Below, in pieces: positions 48,801 through 62,400 of a DNA stretch of 64,000 nt. How positions within the stretch are numbered: position 1 is the stretch's first letter; the number at the start of each line of letters is the position of its first letter. Origin of the DNA: Rhinopomastus cyanomelas (taxonomy: Eukaryota; Chordata; Aves; Bucerotiformes; Rhinopomastidae); NCBI GenBank assembly GCA_013400115.1, contig VXBP01002355.1:450995-514994 (forward strand), in the 5' to 3' direction. The position numbers and the translations under genes are program-made. Below the pieces are notes generated by a model. That model was not told where the DNA came from. It saw only the letters and a list, made by a program, of their open reading frames with translations, and ran no database searches.

Positions 48801-51800
48801 GGATCAAAAATCAGTCAATGCAATTTTCACCTCCATCTTATATAATGAAATAGGTGGGCAAAAGCAGTTTGTGCAAAACTATTTTGAAATGCGGAAATGT
48901 ATCAGCAACCAAAGAGATTTTCCATAAATAGGAATTAGTAATGCCTACTCTCACCTTCCTCCTAGTAGGTCTGGGCACTTTATCAGGAAGAAGCAGCATT
49001 TCTTTTTCAGACTCATATCTGCAATCAGAAACAACAAATGATTCAAGGCTGTCGCCCCTAACTGTTTCATAATTTGTAATTCAGGGCTCTTCAAAATCGC
49101 TCTATCTGTTTGAAAAGGCTGAGCAAGCCAAATGTGACGTTCGTGCAAATGTATCCTTTAGTGTGACATACGCATTCTCTTACATTAGGAAAAATTCAGA
49201 TTTTTGAGCGTTTCTTTGTGTGAAGGCCTTCTTTTGGGGGCTTATAATTGCAACAGTCTCAGTATCTCTCATAAAGAAAAACATAGTAAGAGATTTTTGT
49301 TAAAATGGCTACATTTGGTCTCTGTATGAGGTTCATGCTCTTTGCAGAAGGAGCCATTTAATTGTTTGAAAAAATTCATTGCTATTCTTGCATTGCTCAG
49401 GAAAGAACATATACAAACATAGGGAAGAAATTAGCCATCGTGTTCTTTGTGAACAACAAAGAGAGGAATGAGGAAATGTCAAATTTGGTGGACATCTGCA
49501 GCATCTGTGCTGCTAAGCCCCTAGTCATAGCTGAGAATGTGATTGAGCTGGTGATGTGACTTGTGACTGTTGTTAGGATCACCACGCTGCCTCCTCCCTC
49601 CTTCTGACAGCTTGCATGCGCTAAGTAGGAAAATTGGTGCGTTGTATGTCTTGTCTGACAGATGCAAATGTTCGCCGTCTTGGGCTGTTCTGCTGCAGTA
49701 TGTCCATCAACTGCACCTATTCCTGGAGTTGGTGATACTTAACTCATGGGGCGAGCTCTGCTGCAGCAAGTGTCCTGCTTTCAGGCCGTTTTGGGAAGAA
49801 GCCAGGGAAGCAAAGGCAGAATTCCCAGAATGCAGGCAGTATAATTGGAGCGATCAGATAATTTAGCAAGTGGAAATCACCCTGGGATGGGAGAAAAACA
49901 GGTGTAGGTATTGCATTGCTTGAGAAAGCTTGAATGACTAGGCTTTTCTAATCATTTATTGTAATTTTTTGTATTTGCTACATTTTTTATTCATTATAAT
50001 TGTATACATAATTGTATGTGCTACTTATGCTGATGTACTGACAGTGTGTCAGCACAGAAAGAAAGCACATTGCGTGCTTCAAGAATGCTGAAGTTCCAGT
50101 TCTTATTGATTTAAGCACCTAAAATGGCATCAGTTTTCCTCAAGCTTCTTGAGACTTCAAATGTTGACAAGAAAACCTGAAATTAAAGTCACTTTCTGGT
50201 ATTGACTGCTTGCTGGTCCATTGGCTCAGGAAAAGACTTTTCAGTAGTATTTTGGACTTTTGGCTCTGCTTGCAGTGTAAGTAACGTTGAAAAATCACTA
50301 AGGTGATTTGAGAAACATTCTATTTAATTTTGACAGAAAAATATTTAGAATATTTTTGGATGACAGTGGTGGAAAACCTGCGGATTTTTTCCAAAGTGGT
50401 GGAACCGTCCCTGATCTTACACATGCAGTGCAGCAGAGGCTTTGAACTTCTTTTTCAAACAGTACTCTTCAAGGGTAAATAAGTAAACACCACAGTAGAG
50501 CATTCTTGCTGGGTAAGTGTGTTATTATTTTGGCTAATTAATCCTAAATCTAGGATTGGCTTGTTGAAATTTTGTAAAAAGACTGGAATCTTGTGCAGGA
50601 CGTAAACTCAGGGAAACGGAGATGACTGCTTAAAAAAGGGCAAGAGAGGAGAAAGGAGATATAAAATAAGAGTTCATGAAAAATTTTTTGGTGTGAGAGG
50701 ATGGATCCATCATATTTGTCAGTGGCACTTTCAAGTAACAGTCCACCTTTCAGATGTTCTTGCATCTGTGATGTCTGTTCTGAAAAATCGCCACTTGTAT
50801 TCTTTCATCTTACAGCTGGAATATTGAATAAGTGACCTTTTCTGACTCAGACACATTGTTGTCTCTGACCTCCTCAAATGCCAGATGCCTGACTACCTTC
50901 CACCTCTCATTTCTCTGCACCTCAAAAACTGTCCTTCATTCCTAGCTGAGTCCTTCCTGTTGGTCTGTCAGAGCTGCTTTTCTCACCATTTGCTTCTCAG
51001 ATCACTATAATTGACAAGCATTTACATTTTATTTCACTTTAGGAAAGCAGCTTCCATATGGAAAACACATTTTATTTGATGTTTGATTTATCCAGGAGCT
51101 GATCTTAGTCATAATAACCATTTCTCATTTGGCGTTGCTGCTTTTCTTTCTGTATCGTCCAGCTGGACCGTTTGAGGCACAGTGGTCAAGAGACTTGTCC
51201 CAGACTGTGAGTCAGTGCTGTGAATTTGGACTAGGACCCAGTATCCTAAAGGTTCCCAGTCTTCTCCACTGACCATCACTAGGCCATGCAGCATCTCTGA
51301 AAGGCTTGGCTCTGTGGAAAAGTACAGATTAAGAACACTGAGTTCAAATCCTTGATTCCCAGAATGTAGTTACTGAGCCTTGTTCAGATTACAATGAAAA
51401 CATGCTTTTTAAAGTAAATAAACCATGTAACAGCTTTCTGGGTTTTGGCTGCGTCTCTTTCTCTGCCAAGCTCAGTAGTGGCAAAATGTTTTTAGCAGCA
51501 ACTAATACAGGAAGCAAATGAAAGGGAAGAAATATCAAAGTGTTTGTCCTGACAGTTAAATCATGAGATTTAACATTCTTCGGACAGACAGACTCTTTTT
51601 GTAGCTGTGTGCAATTGCAGTTTTGTGACTCGTGTGCAACTGTACTGCTGTTCATAATTTGAGGTTCAAACCCTCCTCTATATCTGTGATGTACACTGAG
51701 TTTTCTCAAGGGTGCCTTCTGGAACACTTAGGCTTCAGAGACCTTAGAGAAGACATTTTGTTTTCAGAGCAGCTCTACAGGGTGATAGGGACACTCCCCA

Positions 51801-52475
51801 TTTTATAAACTGCGATAGAAATGGAGGGAAGTTGGTGCAAGAGCTTCTGCTAAGTTTGGGAATCCAGTCTGAGGTGTTTAGACCTGATTTATCAGGGACA
51901 AGAAGTTATGTTGCTTTGCTTTAAACAATTTTGGTTCTTATTGACTGTTTTGGGTTTTTTTAAGAAAGACTATAAACATTACTTGTTTATAAACCACACA
52001 CTATCCAATTCCCTACAGCTGGTCCACAGAGACTTCTGTCACAGGTTTTGGATTAACAGCACCTGTAGTTTGCTGTCTACTCAGTGAGTAAGTAATTAGT
52101 CTACAGATGTGAACTCTTTTGCTGAGGTCTGATCAAACCTTCTACTGTTTCATTTCTCCCTATCCACTGGTTCCTCGTCCTAGTCTCCAAGCTCTTTTCA
52201 TACAAGTGCGAAGTGAAGATCTCCTCAGCCAAGCCTTAAGCCCTTGTTCATAAGCATTGTCGTGCTAGGCGTTCCCACCTGAATGCTCTGATGGGGCACA
52301 GTTACGCTTATTCTCATTTCAGGTCTCCCGAGCACTGTGTCAGAGCAGGTAAGAGGAATGGGGATATTCAGACTAACGGGTTGGAGAGTTGCAAAATTAT
52401 AACCAGTTGAAAAGAGACTTTTATAATGCAATATGTTGAGTAACCTCAGCTTTTGCTGAACGAAGAGTCGATTGG
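45830..52475. other. Gene-free interval
   Basis: About 6.6 kb of unique, mostly AT-rich sequence. I see no gene, RNA or clear transposon. The block 47090-47290 is rich in TAAT/ATTA cores and has a short AATA run (47187-47201). It could be regulatory, but I have only composition to go on. Confidence 0.4.
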
Positions 52476-52481
52476 AATTGT

Positions 52482-53070
52482 CTCAACATTAGGAGGAGTG
52501 TGTCCAGCAGATCAAGAGAGGTTCTTCTCCCCCTCTACTCTGCCCTGCTGAGGCCTCATCTTGAGTACTGTGTTCAGTTTTGGGCCCCCCGGTTTAAGAG
52601 GGACAGGGATCTGTTGGAGACGGTCCAGTCTCCAACTACGAGGATGATTAGGGGACAGGAGGGCATGGCTTATGAGGAGAGGCTGAGGGACTTGGGGCTT
52701 TTTAGTCTGGAGAAGAGAAGACTTAGGGGAGATTGATCAATGTTTATAAGTATCTGAAGGCTGGCCAGGGGGGCGGGGACAGGCTCTTTTCACTTACTCC
52801 CTGTGATAGGACAAGGAGCAATGGGTGTAAGTTGCAGCAGAGGAGGTTCCGCCTCAACACAAGGGGGAACTTCTTTACTGTCAGGGTCACAGAGCACTGG
52901 AACAGACTCCCCAGGGAGGTCGTGGAGTCTCCTTCTCTGGGGACTTTCAAGGCCACCTGGATGCGTTCCTCTGTGATCTGTGTTAGATAGTTTTGTCCTG
53001 CTCCGGCAGGGGGGTTGGACTCGATGATCTCTTGGGTCCCTTCCAACCCCTAACATCCTATGATCCTATG
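52482..53070 (+). mobile_element. CR1 LINE 3' fragment with remnant of reverse-transcriptase frame
   Basis: A sense CR1 copy of about 590 bp, the best preserved in the window. A frame at 52500-52736 encodes the C-terminal end of the CR1 ORF2 protein (contains LYSALLRPHLEYCVQFWAP). This is followed by the 3' UTR (GGGGTTGGACTCGATGATCT) and a tail of two ATCCTATG-type units. The copy is 5'-truncated and cannot move on its own. Confidence 0.93.
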
Positions 53071-53289
53071 AACATGGTCGTCATGGACTTGGAAAATAAG
53101 GTAACCTGAAAACTTAGGCTAACTGAGCAAGAGAAAGAATGGAACTGTTGTACTGGAAAGAAGCTGGAATGGCTAGACCATGCAGTTAATTGCAAGTTAC
53201 TATTTCCCTGTTACCTGGCATGGAACAGATAACATTAGACTGTCAGGGAAGATTGATTGCCATGGCCATCCCAACATCAATGAAGAAAT

Positions 53290-53850
53290 CATGAACTGCA
53301 GGTGAACTTTACCATTATAATTCATTATAATACCAAAACACACCTCCTGGCCTAAAGCTACCCAGCTCCAGGGAGAGCACGCCCCTGGACACTTGTTTCT
53401 GGGCATGCATGGAAGCCTCAGTAGAGAAGGTGGAGATGGAGAGTTCCACAGGAGGAGTAGTGTATCAGTTAACATAAAAGATGTCTTCTTAGCAACCGAA
53501 CTTTCCAAGCTTCCCCACCAAGGACTGCAGTAGATTAGAAGGCTGGTGGGACGCTGCCTGGATGCCTGGGACCCTGCAGTGGTAGCTATTGTATTCTTTC
53601 CTCACATTACCCTTTTTCTCCTTTCCATCACTCTTTCTGTCTATTGTACACCACTTCCTGGGTGAAACAATACAGTGGTACTATTGAATAGAAGTAGAAG
53701 CCCTTGGGCATGGTCACTTTGATTTTGTATTTTGCATTTTGAGATCATGGTAAAAGAACCTTCATGAGTCTACCAGAGTGGACTGTGACGCTGAATCAGA
53801 TGGGAATGGAATGAAACTGCCAGTAGCATGTTGGATTGGCGAGACCCAGT
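53290..53850 (+). mobile_element. Possible degenerate endogenous retrovirus LTR
   Basis: The stretch has an organisation reminiscent of avian ERVL-type LTRs. There is a GC-richer left part, then a pyrimidine-rich block (about 53590-53645), and then a GGGTGAAACAATACAGTGG segment. I recognise it only loosely and could not find clean TG...CA ends, target-site duplication or internal viral genes. It could be ordinary unique sequence. Confidence 0.28.
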
Positions 53851-54155
53851 TCCATAATTAATAGGTCCATCAGGCTGAGTTCTGAAGAAAGCAAAACTTA
53901 ACTCAGAGACTGTGCTAATTGTGCTAGGTACCTGTGCTCTGATTTAGTATTTCCAGTTTTCTTTTGAATACCATAGAGGCTTGTGGCTGATGCATCCTTC
54001 TTTGTCATCTCGTGTATGATTAGGGTTAAATGAACTTTTTGACCCCAGAATAGAGTCATTAGCGCTTTGACTTGTGCAGTTGTATTGCTGTAAACCAATG
54101 ATAACAGCACTCCTGACCCAACAGAGTGTACTTCTCGTGGTTAAAATGCAAAACT

Positions 54156-54895
54156 ATAGAATCACAGAACAGCTTGGGTTTGAAGGAATCTTCAAAGGTC
54201 ATCCAGTTCTACTGCCCTGTAGTGATCTCCCAAACATCTGACTAGATCAGGTTGCTCAGAGCCCAGTCCAACCTGACCTGGAATATTTCTAGGGATGAAG
54301 CTTTTACCACATCTCTGGGCAACGTGTTACACGGTTTCACTGCCCTCATTGTAAAAATTGTCTTTTTATATCCAAGCTAAATCTCCCCTCATGCAGTTTA
54401 AGTTCTGTCACAACAGGCCCTGCTTAAAGATTGTCCCGAATTTTCTTATAAGATCCCTTTAAGTACTGAATGACTGCAGTATGCTCTCCCCAGGACCTTC
54501 TCTTCTCCAGGCTGAACAACCCAAACTCTCTCAGTCTGTCCTCATAGGAGAGATCTTCCACCCCTCAGATAGTATTTTTGGTCCTCCTGTGGAGCAGGTT
54601 CATGTCTTTCCTGGGCTGAGAACTCCGGAGTTGGACATGGCACTCCAAGTTGTGGTCTCATCAAAGATTACTAGAGCAGCGCAATCACCTCCCTTCACCT
54701 GCTGGCCACATTTCTTTTGATTCAGTCCAGGGTACAGCTGGCCTTCTGGGCTATGAGTAAACATTGCTGGCTCATGTCTCGCTTTTCATTGACCAGTACC
54801 CATAGGTCATTCTCTGCAGGGCTGCTTTCAGTCACATCATCCCCCAGCCTGTATTGACACTGCGGATTGCCTGGACCCAGGTGTAGCAGCTCATC
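54156..54895 (-). mobile_element. CR1 LINE 3' fragment, diverged longer copy
   Basis: Reversed CR1 with tail (ATAGAATCACAGAACAGCTT), CTTCTCTTCTCCAGGCTGAA, and further upstream CATTGACCAGTACCCATAGG and CATCCCCCAGCCTGTATTGA. More substitutions than the 52-kb copy suggest an older subfamily. The right end is approximate. Confidence 0.87.
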
Positions 54896-56990
54896 TAGTT
54901 TTGAAAATACCTAAGCGTGATGATATCACACTGTATTTGTTAGCTGAGCAGATTACTGGAGATGACTGGTTCTTGTGTCAAATTTTTTTTACAATCTGCA
55001 GAATTTATAGCACAGTACTGAGATTCATCTCCCTTTAGGTTCTCTCTCCTGGGTGAACATGGCTGTAGCAGATACAAGACCCTTCAACCACACAAGCAAA
55101 TTAAGCAGCTTGCTAGGTTTTCATTTAGATTTTCATTTAAAAATTTCAGTAGTTTTGTAAGTCTCTATACAGGGGGGAATGCAAATGGCACTGTGACTAC
55201 TACTTCCCTAAAAATACTGAGTAAAGAAGTTTAGATCCAGTGCAATGACAATAAGGGCACACATGAAATGGCATCCACATGCCATAAAATTCCAAGGGAA
55301 ATATTTTGTGTTTAGCAATTCTTATAAGATGTCTGCTCTTTGAAATTCAATCCTTGTTGAAATTCATATTATAGTGAAAATTTTCAATCTAGAGCAAATA
55401 TGTCTGGTTTTAATTTTAACTGTTTTGAAAGTTGTTGGTTCAATATTGGGCAACTTCAAGGAGACTGACTCGCTAAGCTGAAGTTAATTTTTTGCTGAAA
55501 TGTTGGGTGAGTCGGGGCGTTACAGTCGAGGTTCTGATTATAACTCCTTCCTTTTTTTTTTCACAAAATGATGTGCACACATAACTCTTTAAACTCGTTT
55601 ACTGGTTTGTACTGATATACAGAGTGTGAAAGCGTTGCTTGCTGTGGAGGTTGAGGAGCGAAGAGGTGTTGGTTCAGTTTGGTTTGGTTTTGTTTAGGCT
55701 TGAGTTCGAGCTCTGGAGCCAGGATTTTTCCAAAGGGTATCTGTCTTTGGTATTTTTGAGACACAGACACTTGTGAAATGGAGAACAGCTGGTTCAACAT
55801 TGTTAATCTCCATTTGGATGATGCCAGTTAGTTATTGCTCAGACTTTATGGTGAAAAGAAAATATTTTGTTTTCCAGCATAGCTGGTTTTCTGGTTTTGA
55901 AACTTTTCTGTGCTAGTGAAACAGGGACAGAATACATTTGGTGAATGCAACAAATGTGTTAAGTAAGCAATGGACTTTCTGATTTTCTTGCTCTTTTTCA
56001 AGCTCTGCAGCTGCAAAGTGGTTGGTTTTACTGTCAGCTCAGTTTGGAAAGACCAGCTACTCTGCACAGCGAATTACAGTTCTGCTTACTCTGTGTGGGG
56101 TTAGAGCATGGAAACTTGCAGTGTAACCTGTTGCATTCAAATGAGAGCAAATGAGGGCTGGGGAAGTTTGCCTGGTTTTTCACCTGCTGCAGTGAACTTC
56201 TGACTTCACAGAATTTGTGTAAAGCCTAGAAGAGCATTAAAGTTTAACAGCTACTGGTCTTTCATCAAATCATTTGTAACAAACAGTGCTTGGAACACCA
56301 GTCACTCCCTTGGGTTTCATCTGTGCAACACAAGAATGTAATTTTACTTTCACTCTTTCCCATTCTGCTTTTACACCTATTTAATAAAATTTACCAAACA
56401 CTTTGCAAGGTCGTCTTTGCAATGTACTTTGCCAGCCTCTGTAGCCGGTAAGGAGAATATAAATGTTTACTTTTATTTTTTTGGCTTTTCCTCCTTGGAA
56501 CAGCCCTTTACATTGCCAATAGCCCTTGACACTGACACTATTCTTTGTTCCACATTGCTCCTTAAACTGGGCAAATGATCTTTTTGCTCATGGCACAGAA
56601 ATTAAAGTGATGTAAATAACATTTCAGCGAAACTCCCCATTAAATGCTGATCTTATCTTTTGAATTGCCATCGTCTCGTCTTTTTATATCTTGTGGTTAC
56701 TTGTTGAATGCAGGGACAGGTAGTTTGCTGCGAAGGTGAAGGTTCTCCATTATTGTGAGAAGTTAGTAGTGTGAAGAGAAAGGAAAACCCTCAAGCCTCA
56801 CTTCATTTATGTATTCTTTTTATTAGCTCTGCAGTAATCACTGAGCTTTTTTCTCTATGAAAAATCCTTTGTTGTATTTAAGTAAAAGCAAAGAGCTTCC
56901 ACAAGTATTGCTATTTTGAATAATCGGAAAGTTAAATTCAGGTCTGGTGGTGTGTTGTTTGGGGGAGGGAGAAGGTACCTGTATGTATAA

Positions 56991-57102
56991 GGGGGGGAAT
57001 CTGTGGGGAAACCTTTTTTTTTTTTATTGAATTTTTTTTTTAATCAGTTATGGCATGGGGCCCCAAGAATGGCTTTTTCCCTTCTTCTTCCCCCCCCCCC
57101 CC
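56991..57102. repeat. Cluster of homopolymer tracts (G7, T12, T10, C13)
   Basis: Within about 110 bp lie a G7 run (56991-56997), two long T runs around 57014-57041 and a C13 run (57090-57102). Length calls in such tracts are unreliable in sequencing. Confidence 0.85.
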
Positions 57103-58515
57103 AATGAATTCTTCAACAAGTAGCAAATTATTTAAGATAAATGCCTACTGCTGTGGACAGCTGCCAGAATAGAAGTGAAAATAAACTGGTGAAAGGAAAC
57201 TGCCCAGTTCATGGAAAGGGCAGCAACGATATAGTGCAGCAAGTCCATGACACTTCTGGATACACATGCTGAAAGACTTACCCTGGCTGGCCTGCTACAA
57301 ATCTCCCAGTAATTCATTAAGGGGAAATGCTCCTTGCAACATTTCACTCCTGTTTTAACACCCTTTGTCTTTACCTTCCACACTCGCTGGGTTCATTCCT
57401 ATGTCAAGTGAGCCTCAGTGAAACCAGTTTTTCATTCCTGATAGAGCATACTGTTTTGCTCCAGTAGAGAGATTAGATGGATGCTTTTACTGTAAGTATT
57501 TTAACAGTCTGTGGTATTTTTTCAAGGTTTGGGGTCAAAAGGAGGATATGATCATTGTGATCCAGTAAATAACATAGAATAAAGTAGTGTGACTAGTGAC
57601 TGAAAAGGGTGAGTGTTGTCATGTTTTGCTGTAGCTTTGAGAAACTGTCTTGAAGAAGCAGTCATCCTCTAAGTACAATGCATCAGCTGTGAATTAAGAT
57701 GGAAATTTAAAAGCGTGTCCTGCTTGTTCTGATCTGCTTAATTATGTTGAAATTACAGAATTAATTTATTTTCACTGTTACAAGGACCACTTTGCTGCAG
57801 TGGTCTAGGGAGGAATCCCATTAACGTCATCAAATTTTTCTGAATGCTAACCATGGGATTTGACCTGTTTAAACAAAGAAGCTCAACATTTATTTCAGCT
57901 AGCATTTAGTTACACCGGGAGTCTCTGCTCCTCCTTATGTAACTTCACAAGGCTAAACAAAGGTGTAGCTGCTGAGTCCTGCTTTAGTAATTTTGGATTT
58001 CTAAAACAGATCAGAGCGACGGGACAATACTTGAATTTACACAATACTCACTCAAATATGTTGGCAGAAAGCTGAGTCTGCATAACCTGAGTGCATCCAC
58101 AGAAGTAAAACTGTCATCTTTTCTTGTAGTTTACAGGTTTTTGAGATTAGGCACGTTGGAAGGGCAAAATATGGCAATCTTTTTTTCTTTATCTGTAATA
58201 GCTGCCTAATGGCATGCTGGCAGTTGCTGCTGTATCTAGAGCTGATTTGATTTTGTAAACAGCAGCGCAGGTCCTTGAGCACAGTTTGTGTCAAAAGAAC
58301 ATCTCAGAATGGTTTTATTAATCGTGCAATCCAAGAAGTGGTCTGTTTTACATTAGTGTGTCTCTGGCTACAAATACCAGTTTTTAAAAATCTTGTTGTT
58401 TCCCAGTCTATAAAATGGCTCATCATTGATGGCATTCTGCAAGGCCTCTGGATTTCATTCATGAGCCTTTACAGTCTGATGGGATTTCCATGGTCGAGAC
58501 GCATTCCATTGTGCT

Positions 58516-58540
58516 TATGCACGCACACGTACGTGTGCGT
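58516..58540. repeat. 20-bp perfect palindrome within a 25-bp alternating purine-pyrimidine tract
   Basis: The 10-mer ACGCACACGT (58521-58530) is followed directly by its own reverse complement (58531-58540). The alternation of pyrimidine and purine extends left to 58516. The tract contains four CpGs in otherwise CpG-poor sequence. It could adopt Z-DNA or a small cruciform; function unknown. Confidence 0.9.
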
Positions 58541-59195
58541 CCTTTACATCATCTGACCAAAAAATGCTTACGCTGGGCCAAGACTGGCCTGCATCTTCAC
58601 AGTGGTCCAGTAAGAAAACCAACTTCTACAATACTAGATACTTCCATTGCCTGTGTCTTGTTTGTTTGCTTGTTTTTAAATTGCTTTTTAATATGTGCGG
58701 CACTGAAGGTACCAGAATCTAGGCTGCTGTAACTCCTGTTAACTCTCCTGTGCATAACTTGGAAACTTAGTGAGATGCTCTTTCCTCTGATTAACGTGGA
58801 TGGTAGTTAGATTTATTTACTGTAACCAGGGTGGGAAACATCCAACATTATAAAGCAAAGAAAGCAAACCCTGAGTGGAACAGTTATTTTTTCACTCACT
58901 GAACTGAGACTTTAGCATCTTTAAGTCCTTTACTTTGTAAACAATTTAAACATTCTTACTTTGTATGTGGGTGTATGTTTGCTCTTCATTTCTTTAAAAC
59001 CTTGGCATGAGGTGGAAGTGACATGCTTGCCCGTCTTTCTCAGTGTGCATATAGAACATTTTAGCACAACTATTTTCCTTTGTGATTGTATTCGGTGTCT
59101 AAGTATCATTTGATGTCCTATGGTTAGCTTAAAAAATATCCCTGCTCTGTCAGGTACGTGCTTGCTATCTTACCACATGCTTTGTGATTTGAGAG

Positions 59196-59460
59196 CAGAA
59201 TCACAGAACCACAGAACATCAGGGACTGGAAGGGACCTCGAAAGATCATCTAGTCCAGTCCCCCTGCCACAGCAGGATCACCTAGACCTAGTCGTATAGG
59301 AACACATTCAGGCAGGTTTTAAACTTCTCCAAAGAAGGAGACCCTCAACTCCCCTGGGCAGCCCGTTCCAGCGCTCCGTCACCTTGTGAAGAAGTTCCTT
59401 CTCATATTTATATGGAACCTCCTATGTTCCAGTTTACACCCAGTGCCCTTGCCCTATCAC
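59196..59460 (-). mobile_element. CR1 LINE 3' fragment
   Basis: Reversed CR1 with CAGAATCACAGAACCACAGA, GGACTGGAAGGGACCTCGAA and CTGGGCAGCCCGTTCCAGCG, ending at the CCCTATCAC segment. It is similar to the copy at 39122-39628, so both probably belong to one subfamily. Confidence 0.92.
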
Positions 59461-59469
59461 TGCAGTGAA

Positions 59470-62400
59470 GCTGTCAGAATTCCAGTATCAGAGTCCACAG
59501 TGTAGTGTCCTCTTGCACTGCCTTGGAACCTGGCATTTCACTTGTGTGTTTTATTCAAGTTATGTGTGGAGGCCTTCTGTCACGTCACTTTACACAACCA
59601 ACCCAGCAACAGCATTCCCCCTATTTTGGCCAGCTGGCATTCTGTTTCCTTCAGGCTTATTTGCCTTGTTCTCTTGCATGATTCCTTTTCTCTGACTGTA
59701 AATTGTATCTTCAAAACAGCAGGTATCCACCTCAGTAGTATCTCAGCAAAAAAGGACCTTTAGAGGAGTGCTAGACCAAAGTGCTTTTAACATGAAGAGC
59801 AAATGATAATGAAAGTAGAAATGAAGATGCTAGTAAGCTTAGTAGCTAAAAGAGAAGTGATGAGTCTTAACACTGTTTTGGGTTAATGTGATGGATATGG
59901 TTTTAGCTAATGGCTTGCCACTACAAACATCTCAGTAAAAAAAATGATGCCACCCAGTAAATTGCCATCTTCTCAGTTTTTTAGAACTGTAAAATTAGTT
60001 CTGTTAAGTAGTGAAGCACGATTCTTAACAACTTACAGAGGTGTTTTTCTTTGTCAGATTAGCTGTATTAGCAGGAATCACTGCAAGTACATGAAGATTT
60101 AATGTCACTCAAAAATGCAGGCTGATCCAAGGTGGAAATAAAAACAAGGTGCCCCACTGTGCTTTGGATGACAAGGAGATTTTTTTTTTCTGCCTGTAGC
60201 TTGCTGTTTATAACTGACTTCGAGAAATAAAGCTATAATTTTATTAATTAAAAAGTTACATGTACTTAACAGATAGATGTCATCTAAGATGTGTTTTCTA
60301 TATTTCCCCTTTTCACAATATTATGAGAAGCTGACGAAAAGCAATGATCTCCTGAAGTGCAGGTAGCAGGCTTATAAGGAAGCAGCAAATGTTACTGATA
60401 TCTTGTCAGAAGTCCTAGAGAGCTGGGGCCTGTGATAATCACTAGCTTCACCTTTTATTCTGAATTTATTTCTTCACAAGAACAGAGAGTCAGAAAGGTT
60501 TTTATTACTGCTGGAGATGTGATGGAGTTGTTTGTCAACCAGTTTGTGGGAAAGGCTTTCAAAGGCTTAAGAAATACATGTCCAACTTTTATCAAGTGTG
60601 TCAGGGAGTCTGGCACCTTGTGTGTCTTTGCCAGAGGTCCAATTTTCATTTATTTAATTTCAAAAACTTAAAAACGGAGGCTACGAAGTTGGCCTGTTCT
60701 GATAATATCTCCAATTAATGCTTATTTCCCTCCTGTTTGGTTTATAATTGTTTATAAAGGACTTCTTTAGAGGTTGACCAGCTTGGTAGTGCCTCTTAAT
60801 ACAGAGTGGTTGGTAGTGTCCATGAAACAAATAAATGTTTGTTGGCAGACAAAACTTTAGGTTTCTGTTTCTAAATCTGCTGTCTGGTTTTGGTGGTAAA
60901 AGGTTTATTCCACATCTTGGCTGGTACGATGTTCTTTGTTAGCACTGCCACATTTTTTTCCTTCACATTTTACATGTCACCCAAGTTCTGTTACTGCTTG
61001 CTGATTGTATGTTTAACTTCCTAAAGAGGTATTTGACCAGGGATGATGGTTGTTGTTCTGCTGATCTGGTAGTTTGTGTGTAATGCTCTTCAGCCAACAG
61101 AAGCCAAAAAAACATTGCAAACTATGTTCCACCATGGTTTATTGTATAATGACAGTCAAGCTTGCTTTTGGAATCTTCTTCGGTATAGGGTGCAAACTTT
61201 CAGGTTCTTCATAGCAAACAGTGGCTCTTTTAATAAAAACCCATGAGTAAATGTCAAATTTGATGTAGATGAATGCACATCAAGAAGCTCCCAAACTGAA
61301 ATCAGGAAAACATTTCTGAGTTGAGTAATTTTCTGTAATTTCTTAGTTTTTTTTCTTGTCCCTGGCTGCCTCGTGAAACTGGAGTTGTGCTCAAAGAACA
61401 CTTGTACACTTGGCCAGAATCAGAAAGGACCAACAGGCTCAGAGCAGCCTTCCTATCTTCTGTTGTCCTTCTGTGTCTCCCTCCCAGGGTTCTAGTCTGA
61501 AATGATAGGTCAAGTTATAGATCAGTCTTCATGGAAAAAAAGGACTTACACTGCCATTGCCTGTATCATAGCCTGTGTACTGATCTGGAGTGCACACAAG
61601 TCTCATACAATCCTTCAGTTTTGCTATAAATTGTGTTACCTACACCTTGGGAGATCTATTTGTACATAAATAAGGTGGTGGCTTGATCTTAAAATTAGGA
61701 TTTCATACATTTCTATAACCCATAAGATTCTATTTTTATCTAAGTATGTGTTTCATTACTGTATGTGAGGTGAGAATGGGAATTATATATTCCAAAGGCT
61801 TGAAGAAAATGAGTGAATTTTACCCTTAAAGAGGTGTGTAGGGAGGCTGTTTTCTTTTGCCAGAGCACTCCTTTTCTTTAAAAGTTAGTACCTTTCAGTA
61901 ACTAGAAGGCATTCTGAGAGATTTTCAGCTTTAGAAAAAGGACCTGCATCCTACTGAGACAATACTGAATACTTTCATGTGTTCAAGGTTGACAAAGTAA
62001 AATATCTCCAATTCTTAATCTAATCTGAGAGGAAAAGTAACAGGTTAAAAACTTCAGTTACCTAAACACTTGCACTTGATATTACTTTCATGCTTTATAG
62101 CTCAAGCAGGGCAAACATACATTCAACAACAAGGATCCCAAACCTATATTTTAAATAAAAAGACACATACAGACCTGTAGGGTGGAGGTCTGCCTTAATG
62201 AGAGATCTTAGTTTGGTGTAGAAGAAAAGGAAAGAAAGTTTGTAATCATAGCAAGTACGAAGGGGCACTATGAGCAGCACTGCTTAGCTGGCCATCCTTC
62301 TGCTTCAGCATGTCCTCCTTACTTTAGGAAGCACCAAAAATAGAAAAAATGAGAGTCTAGAAAGAATAATGATGGAACAAATCTAACTGGACATGAAAAG

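Larger units (their letters stand above)
54900..59190. other. Gene-free interval
   Basis: AT-rich unique sequence with low-complexity tracts near 57 kb and the palindrome at 58521-58540. I see no supported gene. Confidence 0.4.

Noticed and set aside
49362..49559. 65-codon plus-strand frame with an apparently protein-like composition
   Set aside because: I could not match it to any family and found no flanking splice sites, poly(A) tract or longer homology to support an exon or processed pseudogene.
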